Shown here: positions 10,569-21,184 of the stretch, in pieces | Position numbering within the stretch: position 1 is the stretch's first letter | How the letters are laid out: every line of letters starts with the position of its first letter | NCBI GenBank assembly: GCA_039621445.1 | Contig: CP154954.1 | Coordinates: forward strand, 53,952,155 to 54,016,154 | From: Euglena gracilis | Lineage: Eukaryota; Euglenida; Euglenophyceae; Euglenales | Direction: 5' to 3' | Length of the DNA: 64,000 nucleotides | Translations under genes and position numbers: made by a program | The notes under the pieces: generated by a model | The model's input: the letters and a program-made list of their open reading frames with translations, nothing else | Databases searched by the model: none | Told to the model about the DNA's origin: nothing

Positions 10569-10796
10569 GGCTCACCCCCCCTCAAAGTGTCCCCCCCCTC
10601 AAAGTAGCCAAAAAGGTTTGGCAATTTTTGGTTCACCCCCCTCAAAGTGGCCATTTCCCTTCGGCGCCAAAGGCGCCAAAGGCCAAAACTCGACCCCCCC
10701 CCCAAAATGTCCCCCTCCCAGAGTTGGCCCTTTTGGGGTCCCACAAAGCCTAGAGGGTGGCCACTTTGAGGGGGGGGGGGGGTGAGGGTAGCCTCC
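10569..10796 (+). mobile_element. MITE-like element CTCACCCCCCCTCAAAG, copy 2
   Basis: Begins CTCACCCCCCCTCAAAGTG and ends CACTTTGAGG plus a G tract and GTGAGGGTAG. The interior contains GGCGCCAAAGGCGCC at 10661-10675, the same type of core as in the copies at 7763 and 27818. Confidence 0.7.
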
Positions 10797-10989
10797 GGAA
10801 CAAGGCCAGCCAAATTTGGCAAGGCCGCGGCTCAGAAAACGTCCAAAAATGTCCTTTTCAAATTTTACAGAGGTAAACAAAATGAGAGTCCTTGAGCCTT
10901 AATTGTCCCCCCCCCGCCGAAATTGGCTAGGGGGTTTGAAAAGCCCGGCCATTTGCCAAAATGGGAGGGGTGAGGGTATTAATTTATTT

Positions 10990-11225
10990 GTGGGGGTGCG
11001 GTCCCCGTGACCCCCCCCCCGTGACCCCCCCGGTGACCCCCCCGTGACCCGCAAATGAGGGGTGCGAAATTTTTGACTGTGCTTTTTTTGCCAGAGCTTC
11101 TATCTCACATGTCGAACAATGAACGAGTCCACCCACAAGGTCCCCGAAACTGCCATTTGCCCCCCCGTGACCCCCCCCCCCCGTGACCCCCCCCGTGACC
11201 CCCCCCGTGACCCGCGCCACCCCCT
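10990..11225. repeat. GTGACCCCCCC arrays in direct order
   Basis: Two clusters of GTGACCCCC (11006-11052 and 11162-11215) around a short unique core. They belong to the same tag family as 4410-5055. Confidence 0.6.
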
Positions 11226-13254
11226 TTGTGCATTTCAGCCAGGGCAAAGAGTTTTAAGGCCAAACGTTGGAAGCAACCCCCACTTCAGGGGAACACCCCA
11301 AAAAATTTAAATTTTTCAAATGGCCCAAAATATTCCCAAAAATGTGGGGAATTTTCCTTTTTTTTCCACATGGTCAATCGGGAAATCCTAACGGAATTCC
11401 CATTCAAAATTTTTTTCTCAAAACCCAGTGGTTTTTTGCTTTGTGTTTTATTTTTCAAAAAAATTCATTGACCCGTGACCCCCTCCCCCCTGTGAACCCC
11501 CCGTGACCCGACCAAAGACCCTTTTTGACATTTGAAAATTTTCGGAAAAAATTTGGCCGGTGATGCCTAGTTTGATAAAATATTCAGGTGGATTCCTAAT
11601 TTTGCAAATTTGGGGATGGTGATGCCTACCACCCCCCCCCCCATATTGTCCCCCCCCCCCATATTGTCCCTCGGCCCCGGCTGACGGGGGGTTTTTTTGG
11701 CTCAGCCAATGAAATTCCTTTGGTACCCCCATATTGTCCCCCCCCCATATTGTCCGGTCGGGCGTCCCGGGGGGCCCCGAGCGGATTTCCGGTGGTGGTC
11801 GCTGTGGAGGTCGGCCCGACCTGGTCGGCCCGACCAGGAGGTCGGCCCGACCATGCTCTGCCCGACCCTATCGACGTTTGGAGGTCGGATGTCCACACCG
11901 AACCAGTTGGCTCCTTCTCGTCCCCGGCAGCCCCGCTCTGCAACCATTTTTTTTTCTCCTCTCAAAACCCTTTCTGAAATAGTGCTATACTCCAGACCCT
12001 TACCCACATCCCCCTTGTTTTGTCAATTCCCTTAGTCGCGGGAAAATGCGTCCACCCGGCTCAATACTGCTGCTAGCCCCCTCCCTATCCAACCTAGAAG
12101 GGGATTTAGTCTCATGCAGTCTCGATTCATTCACACTTTGCGCTAGCGGGACAGATGCCCCGATTTTGGGCCGAAGCAGAAGTTCGACCTCGTCCTGGAA
12201 TGGAGGAGTATGTATTCTGTAATTCTCGAATGGAACGTCATCACACACCTAGAGTCAGGGCTCGACCCCCCCTGCATCTTGGGGGTGTGCAAGGCACTTA
12301 TGCCAGTCCGGGAAGCCACGGCCCGCCCCATCGTTGCTGGAGAGGACCGACTAGCCACCGACCAGCTGCGGATTTCGGTGGAATTAGTCCACATATGCTG
12401 ATTCGGCGCCAAGTCAACGACCTCAACCGTTGGGGGGAAATGGCCCAGTCTCGGTACCTCCATGCTTTGCAACATCATTTTTTTCGTTTTTTGGCCCTTT
12501 ACTCCGCTGCTAGGGCCCCGTAAGAGCAGTCCGCCCAGCCAGGACACGGGGGTGAAAGAGATTGGGGAGATGGGCTGAGAAACCGTCTCCCCATCGGGAT
12601 TTTCAATATAATTGCAAAATTTTGCACAAAAGTTAAAAGCACTCAGTACGTTGCCGCACAGCGAAGTGGGTATTGTTTGTGCTTAGGGGGGGGGGGGGGG
12701 GGGGCGGAGCCCCCCCCGCCTATGCCCAAAAGTGAGCCACAAAAAAAAACTTGAGTGCCCGGAGAACAATAGTAGTTATGCCCAACTTCAGAAAGGGATT
12801 TTGTTATTTGATAGGTTCGATGGGGGTGAGGGAGGAGTTCCTGCCTCTCGCTCAGAATGCTTGCATTTCTAAAGGATTTTTATGTATTCCCTGTTTCATC
12901 ATTGGTTTTTTTACCCCTCCGGACCCCCGTCAAGGGTCCACCGACCCCCACCGACCAAAGATTTCCATCTCAGGGTGTTCGTGTTGGTGCAAGGCACTTA
13001 TTTGGACCAACCGGGACCATTTCCGGGTGATTTGGGCCCGCCACAGACCATTTTTATGACCACCGACTAGCCACCGACTCGTTTGCATAGGATTTTCTTC
13101 ATGGGGGGGACTTAAAAATGTCGGCGGTACTGACCCATTAGTACATTAGTGTGGGTAGTCAGACTACGTAATACCCCCCCACCCCGTCTCGCTGACTAGC
13201 TGCCGATCATTTGTCGGCCGACTACCCCCCGCCCCAGTCTACCGCCATGCGTCC

Positions 13255-13500
13255 CGAAGGCCGACTGGCCGAAGGCCGAAGGCCGCGCAGCGGCCGAGGG
13301 CCGCCGCAGCGGCCGAAGGCCGCTGCAATTCAGAACCTGAAAGTCGGCCGACTGCCCAATACCCCCCCACCCCGTCTCGCCCACTAGCTACCGACCATTA
13401 CTCGGCCGACTACCCCCCCCCCCCCCCATACCGCCCCCCCCCGAAGCCGCGCATGCGCGCAGCGGCCGAAGGCCGCTGCAATTCAGAACCTAAAAGTTGA
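13255..13500. repeat. GGCCGAAGGCCGC repeats
   Basis: Two related blocks, each with GCAGCGGCCGAAGGCCGCTG followed by CAATTCAGAACCT. They are strongly self-complementary. Confidence 0.65.
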
Positions 13501-13581
13501 TGATGTTATTTAAAGGCGTAGGGTTAGGGTCAAGTTTCCATTCCTAACTGTCCCATCCCATCCCCTCAACGTCGTTAAATT

Positions 13582-13742
13582 GGTGTCTGCAGGGGACCCA
13601 GCGAACCCAAAGAGGCGCCCAACTAGGGTTAAAAACATTGGGGGACCCGAGCGAGGCGCCGAAGGCGCCGAGCGAGGGTCCCCCAATGTGTATTAACCCT
13701 AGTTGGGCGCCTCTTTGGGGTAGCTGGTCCCCTGTAGGCACC
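13582..13742. repeat. 161-bp foldback palindrome
   Basis: The left arm from GGTGTCTGCAGGGGACC and the right arm ending GGTCCCCTGTAGGCACC pair over about 70 bases with a few mismatches. They share AGAGGCGCCCAACTAGGGTT. The centre is GGCGCCGAAGGCGCC. The transcript would form one long hairpin. Confidence 0.9.
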
Positions 13743-14620
13743 ACTTTTTCACGCATCAGTCACCGACCCTTCAGCTGGTTGGTGGCAGGCTGGAGGGCCT
13801 AGTTGGTGGCAGGCTGGAGGGGCTGACCGGCCAATTGGTTGGCCGACCGACGACGCCAATTGGTCGGTTGGCCTAGTTGGCCTAGTCGGTTTGCTAGTTG
13901 GTGAGATCTAATGTGCTGATAAGTAAACCGCCGACTTTTAAACCCCTCCCTGAAAAAAAACTTCGGATGGGGTGGAGGGGGGAGTTTTCTGCCTCTCGTG
14001 AGAGTCATGGCCAGTTTCCCCCCCAGGACCCACCCAGGGCCCACCAGGGGGCAGTACCGACTTCAGAATAACCCGAACTTGTGCTGCAAAATTTCTGCCA
14101 AAAAAAATGCGGGACCCACCAAGGACCCCCCCAGCACCCCCCCAGCACCCTCCAAAGGACCCCCCCAGGACCCCCCCAGGACCCCCCCCCAGGACCCCCC
14201 CATGGGGGGGTCCTGGGAGGGGAACGGGTCATAAGTGCATTCCGGGTGATTTGGACCCGCCACAGACCATTTTTATGCCCGCCGACCAGCCACCGACCAG
14301 CCACCGACCAGGGGGGGGGGCTTAAAAATCCAAAAAAGGGGGGGGGGTAGTGCAAAAAAATGGTGGTCGGCCCGACCATGGTCGGCCCGACCTCCACGAT
14401 GCGACCACCGGAAATCCGCACGGAGCCCTCCCGGGGGGAGGTCGGTGGGACAATAAGGGGGGGGGGTAATTTGGTGTCAAACTCCTAATTTTGGGTGCGG
14501 GGATTCCTATTTTATGGATTTCTCCCCCAAAAATCGTGTTTAGTGCATCCCAATTTAGGCCACCAAAAAGGTGGTGTCCCCCCGTGACCTCCCCCCCCGT
14601 GACCCGAACCACCCCCTTTG

Positions 14621-15215
14621 GTGCGAACTTGCACCAGTGGCACTTTTCTGAGAAGAATATTTTGGCGTTTTTGGGTGTGAAGGTGCGCTGGGTGGGACTC
14701 GAGGAGAGGGCAATGCCCAGTTGCACCACATTCCACTCAAGTTTGAAAACATCACAGGGTTGTTACCACAACATCATTTGAATTAACTTAATTAACTTTT
14801 TTGCACCTGGGGAAATTGGGTGCCCCCCCCCCGACAACCTCTTTTTTTTCCATCGGGGAAACTTGCATGTGCTTTCGGGGGAAAGGAAAAATAGTCTTGC
14901 CCCTCCCTTCAGGTGAAAGAACGAGTATTTTTGTACTTTTTTTTTCAAATGTGACAATTTTATTTGAATTCAGCCAAAATTTTCAATATAACCATCATTG
15001 TGACGGTGTAATTGCCCTATTTCTGGTGTTTTTGCAAAATGTTTATGTGGAATGTGGCTGCCATGTTTGTTTTCTTATTTTGGCCAACAAGCTCAAGGCA
15101 AAAACAACTCCTGGACCAGGCAAGGCGGAAAAGAGCGGAGCGGGATTCAAGTCTGAAGTCTTGGGCTGACGAATGGGATGAATTGATCAGGCTTGTACCA
15201 GATGCCCCAAAAATT
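14621..15215. other. Sequence of no recognised function
   Basis: Mixed AT-rich sequence with short open frames; no motif or repeat recognised. Confidence 0.4.
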
Positions 15216-15219
15216 ATTC

Positions 15220-15385
15220 AGATGAGTGCAAATGCGGTTTGTTTGTGTTGTGCGCTTTTTTCAATTACACACTTCCGATCGATTTTTTTTTTGCATTTTA
15301 TCTCAAAAATGTTTGCACCTTATCCCAAAAATATTTGCCTCTTCCAAAATTTTTTTGCATTTGGATCGGGTGGACCGCACATTTA
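15220..15385 (+). repeat. TTTATCTCAAAAATGTTTGC repeat, copy 1
   Basis: Contains TTTATCTCAAAAATGTTTGC, then CTTATCCCAAAAATATTTGC and GGATCGGGTG. A longer copy with the same order is at 24530-24715. Confidence 0.75.
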
Positions 15386-15817
15386 AAACCGGTAATCATT
15401 CACGGGCTTCACACGTGAGAAATTCTAATTGGGGGACCGAAGGAGCCCGGCCATTAGCCAAATAGGGGGTGGGGGTAACATTTCAGAAATTACTGGCAAA
15501 TCACCAAAGATGTGGCGGCTGCACGAAGAGTTGGGGAAAAAGTAAGCCATGGTTGGATGGGGCATTCCAAGGGCTTCATTTTGCTGTCCGGACTTTTCGT
15601 TTGATTTTGATTCGAGATATATTTTCGAAACCCCGAGTTTTTTGGCCAAAATACGGCCCCAAAAAACACCCTATGTTACAAGAACTGTGTTTGGGCCAAG
15701 AGTTCGGGGGAGCCTGGGGGCGGGGACCGCGGCGCCGAAGGCGCCGTGGTTGCCCCCAGGTCCCCCTAAAACCTTGGTGTTCTTGGTTCGAAACCGTGTT
15801 TGGGCGAAGATTTTTAA

Positions 15818-15934
15818 ACACAAATTGTGGCTGAGCCCAGATTTCAGCCTGAAAACGTGTTCAGCCAGGGGGCCCCCGAAGGGGGCCCCCTGAACACGTT
15901 TTCAGGCTGAAATCTGGGCTCAGCCACAATTTGT
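15818..15934. mobile_element. TTAA-bounded foldback, copy 2
   Basis: Nearly identical to the palindrome at 1351-1461. Here it is flanked by TTAA on both sides (15814-15817 and 15935-15938), so it may be its own foldback element. The right TTAA is shared with the left TTAA of the PHD-finger element. Confidence 0.75.
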
Positions 15935-16174
15935 TTAAAAACGTGTTCAGAGCCCGCCAAATGCCTGCCCTGAAATTCGTGGTCATGATTCACGCAAGGG
16001 GTCAAAAACGCGAATTTGTGAAATTCGGACCCAAAAAACGGCGCCCTCACTGAAAACGTGCCTGAACACAGATGCCTTCACTGAAAATGTGTCATTGCCA
16101 CAAATGCCCTCATTGAAAACGTGTCACCCACCCCCTTTTTTTCTTTTTTTCCTTTTTCCCGCAGCCCTGCCAAT

Positions 16175-16690
16175 ATGGCCAAACGCACGGCAAACTTTGT
16201 GAATGGTGTTTTGCCACCACCCCCTAGGACGGAACTGTTCCTGGCTGCTCTCGCGGTATACCAGCAAGATGCCAAGAAGCCGAAGGTTGACCCCCTTCAT
16301 GGCACCTTGCTGGCACAGGGCAACACAAAGAAAAAGTCCGGCTCCGTGGGTGCAGAGCTTGCTGCTGTTGCCAACTGTTTGGAGTTCGCCAAACTGTGTC
16401 AACATCGGCAAGCCTCTTATCCTGAGCTGGATGCTTTCTTTGTTGCCTGGACGGGATGGGAGCTGGAACCCAGCCTGTTGTTCGATGAGGCGAGCGTCAT
16501 TGAACAATGTGTGGCTCAACGTGAGCAGCAGTCGGGAACTTTGTTCGTTTCGGGGAATCGTCCGGCAACCTCTTTTCAGACATACGTGAATGCCATCGCT
16601 CGGGTATTCCGCAAAACAATGTTCCGTCTTTGTTTCCCACCGCCGAGCAACGTTCCGCTCTGCGGTCAGCAGCTCCGTCCCCTCCCCTGA
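16175..16690 (+). CDS. Element-encoded protein of unknown function, copy 2
   Basis: 171 codons from ATG at 16175, preceded by a pyrimidine tract and CCCGCAG, so an upstream exon is possible. The order is MAKRTANFVNG, a PPPPRTELFLAAL segment, a basic stretch with NTKKKSG, a predicted helical part around FAKLCQHRQASYPELDAFFV, then AWTGWELEPSLLFDEASV. The last ~50 residues are specific to this copy. No catalytic motif is recognised. The homologous minus-strand protein at 18093-18404 aligns over the helical and FV.W segment, which supports selection on the protein. It probably works with the adjacent PHD finger, as one spliced product or two. Confidence 0.65.
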   Translation: MAKRTANFVNGVLPPPPRTELFLAALAVYQQDAKKPKVDPLHGTLLAQGNTKKKSGSVGAELAAVANCLEFAKLCQHRQASYPELDAFFVAWTGWELEPSLLFDEASVIEQCVAQREQQSGTLFVSGNRPATSFQTYVNAIARVFRKTMFRLCFPPPSNVPLCGQQLRPLP

Positions 16691-16904
16691 CCAACCCCCT
16701 GTCCCTCGTTCTGTGTCCCGACTGCCTATAAAACAGGAGAAATGTGGTTTTTGTGGTGTTGCCATTCCCAAAAATCCAAATTGTGTGGAGCTGAACAAAG
16801 TTGTCTGTGGCGCCTGCGGTTTGGCATATCATTTTCATTGCCAAGATTTGCGGCGGCCACCAAAGTATGGCTCTTTTTTGTGTAAAGCCTGTCATGTGCC
16901 GTGA
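16590..16904 (+). CDS. PHD-like zinc finger, copy 2
   Basis: The frame is open for 104 codons and overlaps the end of the upstream protein in another frame. The finger occupies the last ~55 residues: CGFCGVAIPKNPNC, VCGACGLAYHFHC, then LCKACHVP and stop. This is a C4HC3-type pattern. The first ~45 residues are Ser/Pro-rich and may be linker or non-coding. Its use as a chromatin reader or a transposase-type DNA-binding domain cannot be decided from sequence alone. Confidence 0.6.
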   Translation: MPSLGYSAKQCSVFVSHRRATFRSAVSSSVPSPDQPPVPRSVSRLPIKQEKCGFCGVAIPKNPNCVELNKVVCGACGLAYHFHCQDLRRPPKYGSFLCKACHVP

Positions 16905-17075
16905 TTTTCGTCCCTTCCCTGTCGTTGTGCCAAGGCAACCTAGCCTTCTTGTTGTCGTCTTCTTCGTGTTGTAGAGTGCCCCCGACCCGCCTCACCCGTT
17001 GAGGACCACCCGGCCTCTCAACCGCATGCCGATTTTTCATGATAGTGATTTTCGTTTCTTGCTGGAGGTTGCCAC

Positions 17076-17222
17076 AGATGCCCTCACTGAAAACGTGCCT
17101 GAACACAGATGCCTTCACTGAAAACGTGTCATTGCCACAAATGCCCTCATTGAAAACGTGCCTGAACACAGATGCCTTCACTGAAAACGTGTCATTGCCA
17201 CAAATGCCCTCATTGAAAACGT
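17076..17222 (+). repeat. Tandem repeats inside the right end of copy 2
   Basis: TCACTGAAAACGTG units alternate between a CCTGAACACAGATGCC and a TCATTGCCACAAATGCC spacer, so the array is a two-type version of the 32-bp repeat. Confidence 0.85.
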
Positions 17223-17279
17223 GTTCATGACCACGAATTTCAGGGCAGGCATTTGGCGGGCTGAACACGTTTTTAAAAA

Positions 17280-17378
17280 TGGAACCGGGGTTCAAACCCG
17301 TTTCCACGTAGGAAAATGAGGGGCGCCTACGGCGCCCCCCGTTTTCCCACGTGGAAACGGGTTTGAACCCCGGTTCCA
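17280..17378. repeat. 99-bp foldback palindrome
   Basis: The arms TGGAACCGGGGTTCAAACCC and the matching right arm pair almost perfectly around a GGGGCGCC-TAC-GGCGCCCC centre. It lies a few bases right of the TTAA that ends copy 2, mirroring the foldback on the left side. Confidence 0.9.
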
Positions 17379-17391
17379 AACTGTAACCATG

Positions 17392-17710
17392 AATTGAGGC
17401 CCGGCGCCTGCCCTGTATTTCGTGGGTGTGAACACGAAATACATGGCGTTATTTTGGATTCACAAATGCAGGCTGTATTCGTGAATAGGGTATTCACGAA
17501 ATACAGGCTGTATTTCGTGAATAGGATTTTTTTGTGTGTTTAAACTAGCTTCTAAAACTAGAAACCTCCTTGCATCACATCGTCCGAAGTGAAAAATTTT
17601 GAATTGAAAATGAAATTTGAAAATTTTGGGCAAAAAAATGGCCCAAAAGTGCCCTAAACCATGGCATGAAGCACACCAACGAAATAGGGCAGGCGCCGGG
17701 CCTCTTAATT
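17392..17710. mobile_element. 319-bp MITE-like element
   Basis: The left end AATTGAGGCCCGGCGCCTG and the right end, complementary to AATTAAGAGGCCCGGCGCCTG, form TIRs of about 30 bp. The interior contains CACGAAATACAGGCTGTATT palindromes. No coding sequence. Confidence 0.75.
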
Positions 17711-18092
17711 AACGGTTACAGAAGAATCGTGGGCTATAACCCGTATACAGGCCGTATAACGGGTTATGCCCACAATTTTTATATAAAACCGTTTAACAAA
17801 GTCACGGGTTACCCTAAAGTGGACAAATTTAGCAAATGCGTACTTCGCTATTTTTGGCATTTTTAGCGTTCACGGGTGCACTTTGGGTGTTCATAGGTAC
17901 CTCATGGGGTACCCGTGAACGCCCAAAAGTGTTCACGGTTTCCCATTGGGAAACCGTTTAATGTTCACAGTTTCTAAGTGGGAAATCGTGAACGTATTTT
18001 TCAAAAAATAAACATTACCAAAAAGAATGTATCCTTCATGTACATGCTATACTCCCCACAGTCATGAAGCGTGTTGTTAACCTGATGGAAGC

Positions 18093-18404
18093 TCAGATGC
18101 CCGAACCCCCCACCGTTAATCTTAAATGACGCAATCGGCATGGAGCGAATTCGGCAATTTTTCCGGCCTTGTCACACTTTGCCTTCAAACAAGTTTCCAC
18201 GTCTTCCTTGCTGGTGCAAAGTTCCGCAGCATCGACCATCCACAGTGCCCAGCCCACAAAAATTTCGTCCAGAGTGGCATAAGTTGCGCCGTGCTGCTTG
18301 CAAATGTCCATGTATTCCAAAACAGCCTTCAATGCAGCGTGGTTCTTGGGTGCAATTTTTCTCTTCTGATCACCACGGTTTGGAAGAGCCCAAAAGGGCA
18401 TCAA
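18093..18404 (-). CDS. Divergent homologue of the PHD-element protein
   Basis: 103 codons on the minus strand, with MPFWALPNRGDQKRKI near the start. The central part, AVLEYMDICKQHGATYATLD then EIFVGWALWMVDAAEL and DVETCLKAK, aligns with the 16175-16690 product (AVANCLEFAKLCQHR, ELDAFFVAWTGW, VIEQCVAQ) with the same spacing. No PHD finger is seen next to it. A TGA lies just before the methionine, so this may be a complete small protein or an exon. Function is unknown; the shared segment marks a protein family carried by at least two TIR element types. Confidence 0.6.
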   Translation of the reverse strand: MMPFWALPNRGDQKRKIAPKNHAALKAVLEYMDICKQHGATYATLDEIFVGWALWMVDAAELCTSKEDVETCLKAKCDKAGKIAEFAPCRLRHLRLTVGGSGI

Positions 18405-18823
18405 CAGTTGCTCTTCCTAAAGACATGGTCGTGCGCAAAACCGCCTCAAATGGCACAGGTCTACAAAGCTTTGTCTCCGACGCATGCCCTCGTCGTGCCT
18501 AGCTCTACCGCGGAGAGGTGCTTTGCCGCATGGAGGTTGAATGGCTGAAACCAGGCTTTGCGGACGGGCGCAAACCTCATTCCATCGTGGTGGGGACAAT
18601 GAAAAACCTTCCAGGTGATCTTACTCACACAGACGCCAAATTGTTCACGTTGCTGATCACCCAGGGAGACGCACGTTTGGCGTCCATGGTATTGCTCTCC
18701 CCTCCCCATGCTCTGTTTTATCCTCCCACATTTCAAATATTCAGATGTCCTACTCCTGGAAAACAAGGAATGGCGCCCGGTCCCCCCCCAAAGTGCCCCC
18801 CAATAACTTGGCCTCTACTACAA

Positions 18824-18893
18824 AAAAGAGGTGGCGGACGCCGGTTCTGTCCAAACGCCGGGCTTTGGACAGAACCGGCGTCCGCCACCTCTT
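18824..18893. repeat. 70-bp palindrome beside the nested element
   Basis: AAGAGGTGGCGGACGCCGG pairs with CCGGCGTCCGCCACCTCTT around an ACGCCGGGC loop, immediately left of the TTAA at 18896-18899. The GACGCCGG/GGACAGAACCGG words are shared with the nested element's ends. Confidence 0.85.
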
Positions 18894-19019
18894 GTTTAAG
18901 CCGGCGTTTTAGAGACGCCGGGCTCAGGACAGAACCGGCGTCCCCAACCTTCGGCCAGAGGACACTCCCAGGACCAATCTCCGACCACTGATCTGCAATG
19001 TCACACCACTTTGCACTTC

Positions 19020-19190
19020 ACCAAATTCCGGCGATCACGAGGGTATTTCTGGCTGTGTCAATCGTCCAGGTATAAAATCACCCCTCGATCGAAAGCTCTT
19101 TTCATCAGACGACTGGCGATCACCACCAAATTCAGCCACGTCGCCTGGAGCTCTTATTTTCTGTCAATGGGGAATCCTAATTTCACAACT
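19020..19190 (-). pseudogene. Degenerate coding unit, first copy
   Basis: Read on the minus strand it gives ATWLNLVVIASRLMKRAFDR and then a stop after LYLDD. It resembles the unit at 19289-19561 (RLLKRAFDQG) and the one at 39301-39516 (TVRAFARG). The internal stop suggests decay or an unrecognised intron. Confidence 0.4.
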
Positions 19191-19288
19191 CTGGTGCCCC
19201 CACAAGGCCCTCAGGTCGTTGATTCGAAGAGGAAAAACGTTTCTGTAGGGTTTATTCGGCATCTTAAACCAAAAGTCACTAAAGATTG

Positions 19289-19561
19289 CTACAAGTTTCG
19301 ACTCAGATTCTGGCCGATCCGACCATCGCGAGCGTATCTCGGGCTGCGTGCAACGTTAGGGAACCAAGTTACCCCTTGATCGAAAGCTCTTTTCAACAGA
19401 CGACCAGCGGTGCTCATCAGATCTTTCCACGCTGCACGGTACTCTATTTCCAAATTTGGGCCAATTTTCACCAAATTTGGACATCCACCCCACTGGTCCC
19501 CAGATGGCAAAATTCTTTGTCCTTGATGGTTGAAACACTCATACCAGCACCTTAGGGCCAC
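19289..19561 (-). CDS. Coding-like unit of unknown family, second copy
   Basis: 90 codons on the minus strand. The conserved part is YRAAWKDLMSTAGRLLKRAF followed by DQGVTWFPNVARSPRYARDG. The same W, RAF and G positions occur in the neighbouring copy and in the distant copy at 39301-39516, with underlying DNA similarity around GAGCTTTCGATCGAGGGG. The family is not recognised. Start and end are uncertain. Confidence 0.35.
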   Translation of the reverse strand: MALRCWYECFNHQGQRILPSGDQWGGCPNLVKIGPNLEIEYRAAWKDLMSTAGRLLKRAFDQGVTWFPNVARSPRYARDGRIGQNLSRNL

Positions 19562-20159
19562 TTTTGGGCACTTTTGGTGGCATTTTTAGGAATGAAAATC
19601 GGACGCCGGGCTTTGGACAAAGCCGGCGTTCCTAACGCCGGGCTTTAGGACAGAACCGGCGTCCGGAAAGCCCGTGGGGGGGGGGACGCCGGTTCTGTCC
19701 CGAGCCCGGCGTCTCAAACGCCGGCTTAAGGCGTTTTTGGTTTAGAGTAAAACGGGGCAACTTCAACTGTCTTAGAGACTTCACTATCACTCCTTTTTCA
19801 TTAAAAAAAAGTGTTCACAGTTTCCCACGGGAAAACGTGGATGTTACACGATTCCTACAGGGAAACGTTTAACATTCACGGGTACCTCATGGGGTACCCG
19901 TGAAAGTTTACACGATTTTGTCATTTAGGGTCACCCGTGATTGTTAAACGGTTTTAAGATTTTAAAAGTCTTAAATCTTCGTCCAAGCACGGTTTCAAAT
20001 GGCCGTTTGGGGCCACAAAGGCGCGCCAGAACATGGGCCAGGCACGTCGGCGGCCAACAGGGGGGGACGGAGGGCCTCCTGAGGTGCATTTCATCAGACC
20101 GACATTTCCGGAAATTATGCATGTTTTCTCGAGATATTTTCGAAGAATCGATTTTTGAC

Positions 20160-20440
20160 CCATTTTTGGACCTCGGCGAAATGGCACTTGGAAGAGGGGG
20201 GGGGCAATCCCATTCAATTTGACCCGTTCGTGGGTGAATGACTCGGGGCTTGTGGGGAGTTGGGGGTCAAATGGAGGTGATGCGGAAACCAGAAATCGAC
20301 TCGCGACTGAAAAAAAAATCCGGGAACCGGGCCGGGATCATGGTGATTATCCGCCGGTTCCTAGTGGCCCCGACCCGGGGGGGGAAGGGCGACCCCCTGC
20401 CCTGTTGCCCAGGGGTGAGCGTCGCTCTTACCCCCCCTAA
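20160..20440 (-). repeat. Dispersed repeat R3, copy 2 (inverted)
   Basis: Inverted version of 3893-4260: GACCCGTTCGTGGGTGAATG, GGGGAGTTGGGGGTC, and CGACTCGCGACTG. It continues into GATCATGGTGATTATCCGCC, which matches the sequence before the copy at 43190-43260. Confidence 0.75.
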
Positions 20441-20589
20441 TCAGTCACTCCCGGCTTTGTCCTCACTGTCGCCTTTCTTTGGCAAAATAAAGTTGAACGC
20501 ACGGGTGCCGGAGATTCCCTCCCAAGTAGCGGCTAACGAGACGCCGTCACCTGGGCTACAAGTTCAAGGGTGGGCAAGCGCTCTTGTGC

Positions 20590-20725
20590 TTTGCACCATA
20601 TGTCAATCACCCCCCCCCCCCCGAAATGGTCACCCCCCCCCCCCCAGTTAGTCACCCCCCCCCCGTATTTGCCACCCTGGCTGAATCCCCTTCCATGGCG
20701 GGGGTGACAAACTGGGGGGGGGAGA
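20590..20725. repeat. GTCACCCCCCC array
   Basis: Three GTCA-C-tract units are followed by an inverted GGGGTGACAAACTGGGG unit. Confidence 0.5.
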
Positions 20726-20734
20726 CATAGTGGG

Positions 20735-21180
20735 CACGCCTGTTTTTTTTTGACGTTGTTTTTTTGTTGTTTTTTTATTTCTAACAATGTTTTTTTTTAA
20801 AAAAACGCCCACAACGTTTTGCAAAGAAAAAATTTTGAATGCATATTTTCGATCATTTTTGGCAACTTCTGGGTCAGTTTTGCCAAAAACTACCTCCCAC
20901 AAAAAAATGAAAAAGTCATAAAATGGTTTTTTTTTGCATTTTTGGATGTTTTTGACCATTTTTTGGCACTTTTTGAACTGCATAACGAGTTTCAATGAAA
21001 TTTCCCTTTTGTTTTTTTTGATTCTTTTTTAGTGTTTTTTTTAAATAGAACACGTTGTTTTGTTTTTTTTTTCAAAAAACAAATGCCCACTATGATATAT
21101 ATATATGTATGTATGTAAGTTATTATATGTGTATATAATATATATACATGTGCATTATGCTGTGTATTTATGTGTGTTGT
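20735..21180. repeat. A/T-rich low-complexity region
   Basis: Poly-T/poly-A tracts with ACGCCC tags, then TA and TATG microsatellite-like sequence at 21090-21180. No gene. Confidence 0.6.
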
Positions 21181-21184
21181 GCAT

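Larger units (their letters stand above)
11470..14620. mobile_element. 3.1-kb composite of nested inverted repeats
   Basis: Inverted blocks occur in matching order from both ends. The outermost are GTGACC arrays (11470-11512; 14579-14606), then GGATTCCTAATTTTG-type spacers (11585-11625; 14468-14515), then ATATTGTCC or GGACAATA tags (11645-11757; 14450-14465). Next comes a conserved stretch with GCGGATTTCCGGTGGTGGTC (11785 region; inverted near 14400-14420), then GGTCGGCCCGACC palindromes (11814-11855; 14363-14393). The interior holds repeats with CCGCCACAGACCATTTTTAT and CAGCCACCGACCAG, and a 161-bp foldback. An open frame near 12210-12401 shows no family features. No transposase is seen. Confidence 0.6.
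15939..17272 (+). mobile_element. TTAA-flanked TIR element with PHD-finger protein, copy 2
   Basis: Bounded by TTAA at 15935-15938 and 17273-17276, with the same AAACGTGTTCAG-starting TIRs as 1467-2699. It is 1334 bp long. It retains about 158 bp missing from copy 1 in the middle of the coding region, so it is the fuller copy. Internal 32-bp repeats are present at both ends. The left flank (foldback) is shared with copy 1, while sequence further out differs. Confidence 0.87.
18900..19725 (-). mobile_element. Nested 826-bp TTAA-flanked element
   Basis: TTAA at 18896-18899 and 19726-19729. The TIRs of about 44 bp start GCCGGCGTTT and include GAGACGCCGGGCTC and GACAGAACCGGCGTCC. It sits inside the 17784-19956 element, so it inserted later. 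The interior contains two tandem copies of a coding-like unit on the minus strand. Confidence 0.85.
17784..19956 (-). mobile_element. TIR element encoding a divergent relative of the PHD-element protein
   Basis: The left end TAAAACCGTTTAACAA then TCACGGGT and ACCCTAAA; the right end is the complement with few changes (19924-19956). Subterminal palindromes near 17876-17990 and 19810-19910 share TACCTCATGGGGTACCCGTG. It carries one minus-strand gene (18093-18404) and is interrupted by a nested TTAA element (18900-19725). A TA target duplication is possible but not certain. Confidence 0.75.
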